Source: Spisula solida
Lineage: Eukaryota; Mollusca; Bivalvia; Venerida; Mactridae
Direction: 5' to 3'
Assembly: GCA_947247005.1 (NCBI GenBank)
Contig: OX365959.1
Location: forward strand, 40,027,097-40,091,096
Length of the DNA: 64,000 nucleotides
Both the position numbers and the translations under genes were made by a program. Numbering within the stretch: the stretch's first letter is position 1; each line of letters begins with the position of its first letter. This document shows positions 61,268 through 64,000 of this stretch, piece after piece. Below the pieces are notes generated by a model. It did no database searches. It had not been told where the DNA came from and saw only the letters and a program-made list of their open reading frames with translations.

Positions 61268-61350
61268 CCTAAGCACTGGCGCATACGGGATCGAACCCGG
61301 GACCTTTCTATCCCAAAGCGCGCGCCCTACATCTAGGCCACCTCTCACCA
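61268..61350 (-). repeat. tRNA-like sequence inserted in copy B
   Basis: The minus strand has an A-box TGGCCTAGATGTAGGGCGCG and a perfect B-box GGTTCGATCCC inside a good T stem (CGGG/CCCG). The acceptor stem does not pair well. It lies in a segment absent from copy A, so it arrived as part of a copy-B-specific insertion, probably as a SINE. Confidence 0.55.
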
Positions 61351-64000
61351 TTACAATACCAAATATATACACAACTATTACGTCATACACGAACAAGAAA
61401 TGAGACCAGTACCATTGAAACATCGCAGACATGCAAATGTGCAGAAAAATATTGCAATTGTTTGCGTAACACTGTTCATTTCACTGATTGAAACCGTTGT
61501 GTTTCAATTATAAATTTCTCGTATTTCTAAAATGGTAGATTCCAGACGTCATGCCGTCTGCACCATTTCCGCTTAATTCAATTTACGTGAGGATAATTCC
61601 TGGTATTTTGTGTTTTTCACGAAGTATAGCGCTAATAAGATTCGTCCATGATTCGTCCTACTAATTTCATCAAGTTAGATATCCGCCACTGACCAAAGAA
61701 GCAAAAGAACGTATAATAAGATAATAGAATCTTTTGTCCACGGGTTTTCCATTGTTTTCAGGATAAAGCCCCGCTGGACAATCTAATTAGACAATGTCTT
61801 GAACTAACCAAAATCTCGTGTGAATGTCATAGAAAATTAACCAAGGAATAGACGTACAGTAGCAGTAGATCTTCTATGATTTTCTCTCTCCTCATTTTTC
61901 CACTGATGCGTTGATGTGCCTGTGTTCTGTAAAAACCATACTAGTTGAAGTCATGGTTAACCTTGGGTACAAGTTAAGTGAAATCATAGACCAGACGCTT
62001 GGCTGTGTCAAACAAAGAACGAAATATAAATGGTATGTCTGTATGTTTTTTGTCAAAGGGGAAACTGACTTCATTTTTTATGGCGATAGATTCCAAGGGG
62101 CGTGTAGTTTATATAATAGCGTACGTGCTTTCTTATAACAACGACTGTTAAATATTGGTGTCAACTATAATCAGGGTGGCCTTGCCTAACTCAAAGCTTT
62201 TCGTAGTGCCTTTATTCAGTTTCACCCAGGTCAATTGAATATAGTGGGTATGGATTACTTCCCCTGGATAGCACTTTCCAGCGCTTTTCTTAGGCAACGG
62301 ACACCTGATGACCGTTAACAAAGGCGAGCGCTACGTAGTGCTTTCCACGGGAGGTAATCCATGCATTCTATATTTAATTGAACGGGAGGTAATTTAATAA
62401 TTGCTATGACAACGGGCACATGATGACTACTGACCACAGGTTTGACTATGATTGAAAGTACAACAAGTTATTTACCTTATGTTGACTTACTTTCAGACAA
62501 GGTAAATGTCGTCGTATATACATCAATAACGGACGACAGTTAACCATTTCTGTGCAATTATCCCAATTTTCCTTATATCCAACTTCCGTATATAGCCGAG
62601 TTAACAACATTAGTGCATTTGACGAACGTGTTATTCTCACGGTATCATAAATCGGTATCGTATGGACGCTTGATTTTTATATCTCAATCGTTTATAGACA
62701 TGCGAGAAAAGAAGTCGACTTTCACTAGTATGGTTCCCGATCTTTACAATATTCGCAGTTAAGTAATGTAATGAAAAATTGGGGACGGGAACCAGACTAG
62801 ACTTTCTCTTGATCCAGACAGAGATTTTGAACGCTGGCGGAAGTGCAACTAATGACATTTAACATTAACGCGGGAAATCCCTCGTGCAAAACGTGCACGT
62901 GTTATATGTTCTAAGCGCAATAAGTCATCAACGCTGTCGATTTAGTTTCGTTTTTACGTAAATTAATGTCAATGCACTGTTGAAATAAAAAACCTGACAT
63001 TACCCAGATGCGCCAGTTTAACGTAGATAATTGAATAGTTTACATTCATTTTGTCAGACATGTTGTTGTTTTAACAATCATGATTATACACAAGAATGGA
63101 CACACGCTCAAAAAACAGACAGTTTGTAGCTTGATGCTTTAATTTCTAGAAGTACAAATGTATTTAGAGGACGATGCCATTGTATGTTATGTATTTAGAG
63201 TTTTATGTTCACCAAAACATGGACCTAGAAATTATGCCGGTATGAAATTACAAATGACAATATAATCTTTTTTTGTTTAAGTCACAGTAAAGATCTAAAG
63301 CCAGGTTTTATTCAAATACCGATAGGTCGTCACAGTGACGATAGGACACTTCTAAAAATATATCGGATAGTCTTGGGGTAAAAACTATCCTAACACATCT
63401 ATCACACACCCGTGCTTTCTTCCACAGTGTAATTAATTTTCGTAGTGTTCTGTGATAAAATGTATTGTTAAGTAATTGTATGCAAATGACGTCATTTGGT
63501 GTCCTTTGTTTGTTGTGATGTCGCGTACGTTACCTACGCCATACAGCGCTGTATATGAGTGAAGTTTATTTAGAATGTCTTAAACTTTCTTTTTGTCTGA
63601 TTTTTGGTGGGTATGTGATAAATAGAATATCCTAAAACTCATTGTATAAAACGAATATAAATCGAAGCAAGCCGCCGCCGCATCATTTTATTCACCTCGT
63701 TCCTTAAATTCCATAACAAACAAACACTCATTCAATATCCTCTATGTAGACCTATTGTGTTACATATTGATCAGGTAATAAAACAATTATATAACTACGT
63801 ACGTCGTCTTGAATGTTCTGAAAGACATTAGTGTACATATATGTTTTACCTTACTCTTACAATGCTCCGATTTCATTATAATGTAGTTTCTCGACATTTC
63901 AAACTGGCTGACAGTTTACTTATCTTTGGACGAGAACTGCGATTGGTTTATTAGATTTTCTACTTGCATTTACATTATCTGTTTTATTTCTTTTATTATA

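Larger units (their letters stand above)
58284..64000 (+). repeat. Large non-coding duplication, copy B (runs off the window)
   Basis: The counterpart of 47,171-51,866, in the same orientation. It is about 1 kb longer because of segments absent from copy A: near 59,780-59,930, 60,260-60,400, 60,990-61,370 (which includes a tRNA-like sequence) and 62,000-62,230. Conserved landmarks match copy A: a CCAAT/ATTGG pair at 58,392, CGTCACAGTGACG at 63,328 and ATACAGCGCTGTAT at 63,541. The right end is cut by the window. Confidence 0.93.

Overview
The window is AT-rich, has very few long open frames, and consists mostly of minisatellite arrays, inverted-repeat (MITE and fold-back) elements, tRNA-derived SINEs and long non-coding stretches. 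This is an animal nuclear intergenic region, most likely from a bivalve mollusc or a close lophotrochozoan. Three things point that way: a TRIM-type NHL beta-propeller gene of a kind expanded in bivalves; an element with a GTCG/GTCT microsatellite next to 155-bp tandem repeats, the layout described for bivalve 'pearl' elements; and the density of short mobile elements. The species assignment is inference.

Region by region. 1-4.77 kb: non-coding. 4,773-5,666 (+): the only convincing protein gene, a single-exon 297-residue NHL-like propeller with a likely N-myristoylation start and a histidine-rich N-terminus, with a polyadenylation signal 58 bases after the stop. 6.8-9.6 kb: a hairpin, a MITE-like element, the pearl-like element and a 29-bp array. 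10.07-14.11 kb: a 69-bp array of about 60 units. 15.1-19.5 kb: a cluster of inverted-repeat elements, a 32-bp array and a SINE. 24.0-26.5 kb: a five-copy TAGGG tract and a degenerate 21-bp array. 29.2-30.5 kb: a 73-bp array of 17 units. 33.2-33.75 kb: a 44-bp array. 34.6-46.7 kb: more MITEs, a (TAA)22 tract, a SINE, a decayed LINE tail and tRNA-like sequences. 47.17-51.87 kb and 58.28-64.00 kb: two direct copies of one non-coding segment; the second runs off the window end.

There is no operon or multi-gene system. The notable content is repeat biology: five minisatellite families, several of which carry ACGT-core motifs (TGACGTA, TACGTA, CACGTG) in nearly every unit; at least seven inverted-repeat elements; and a large non-coding duplication whose two copies are much more alike in their 3' part than in their 5' part. 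The long open frames inside the arrays follow from unit lengths divisible by three and I do not regard them as genes.
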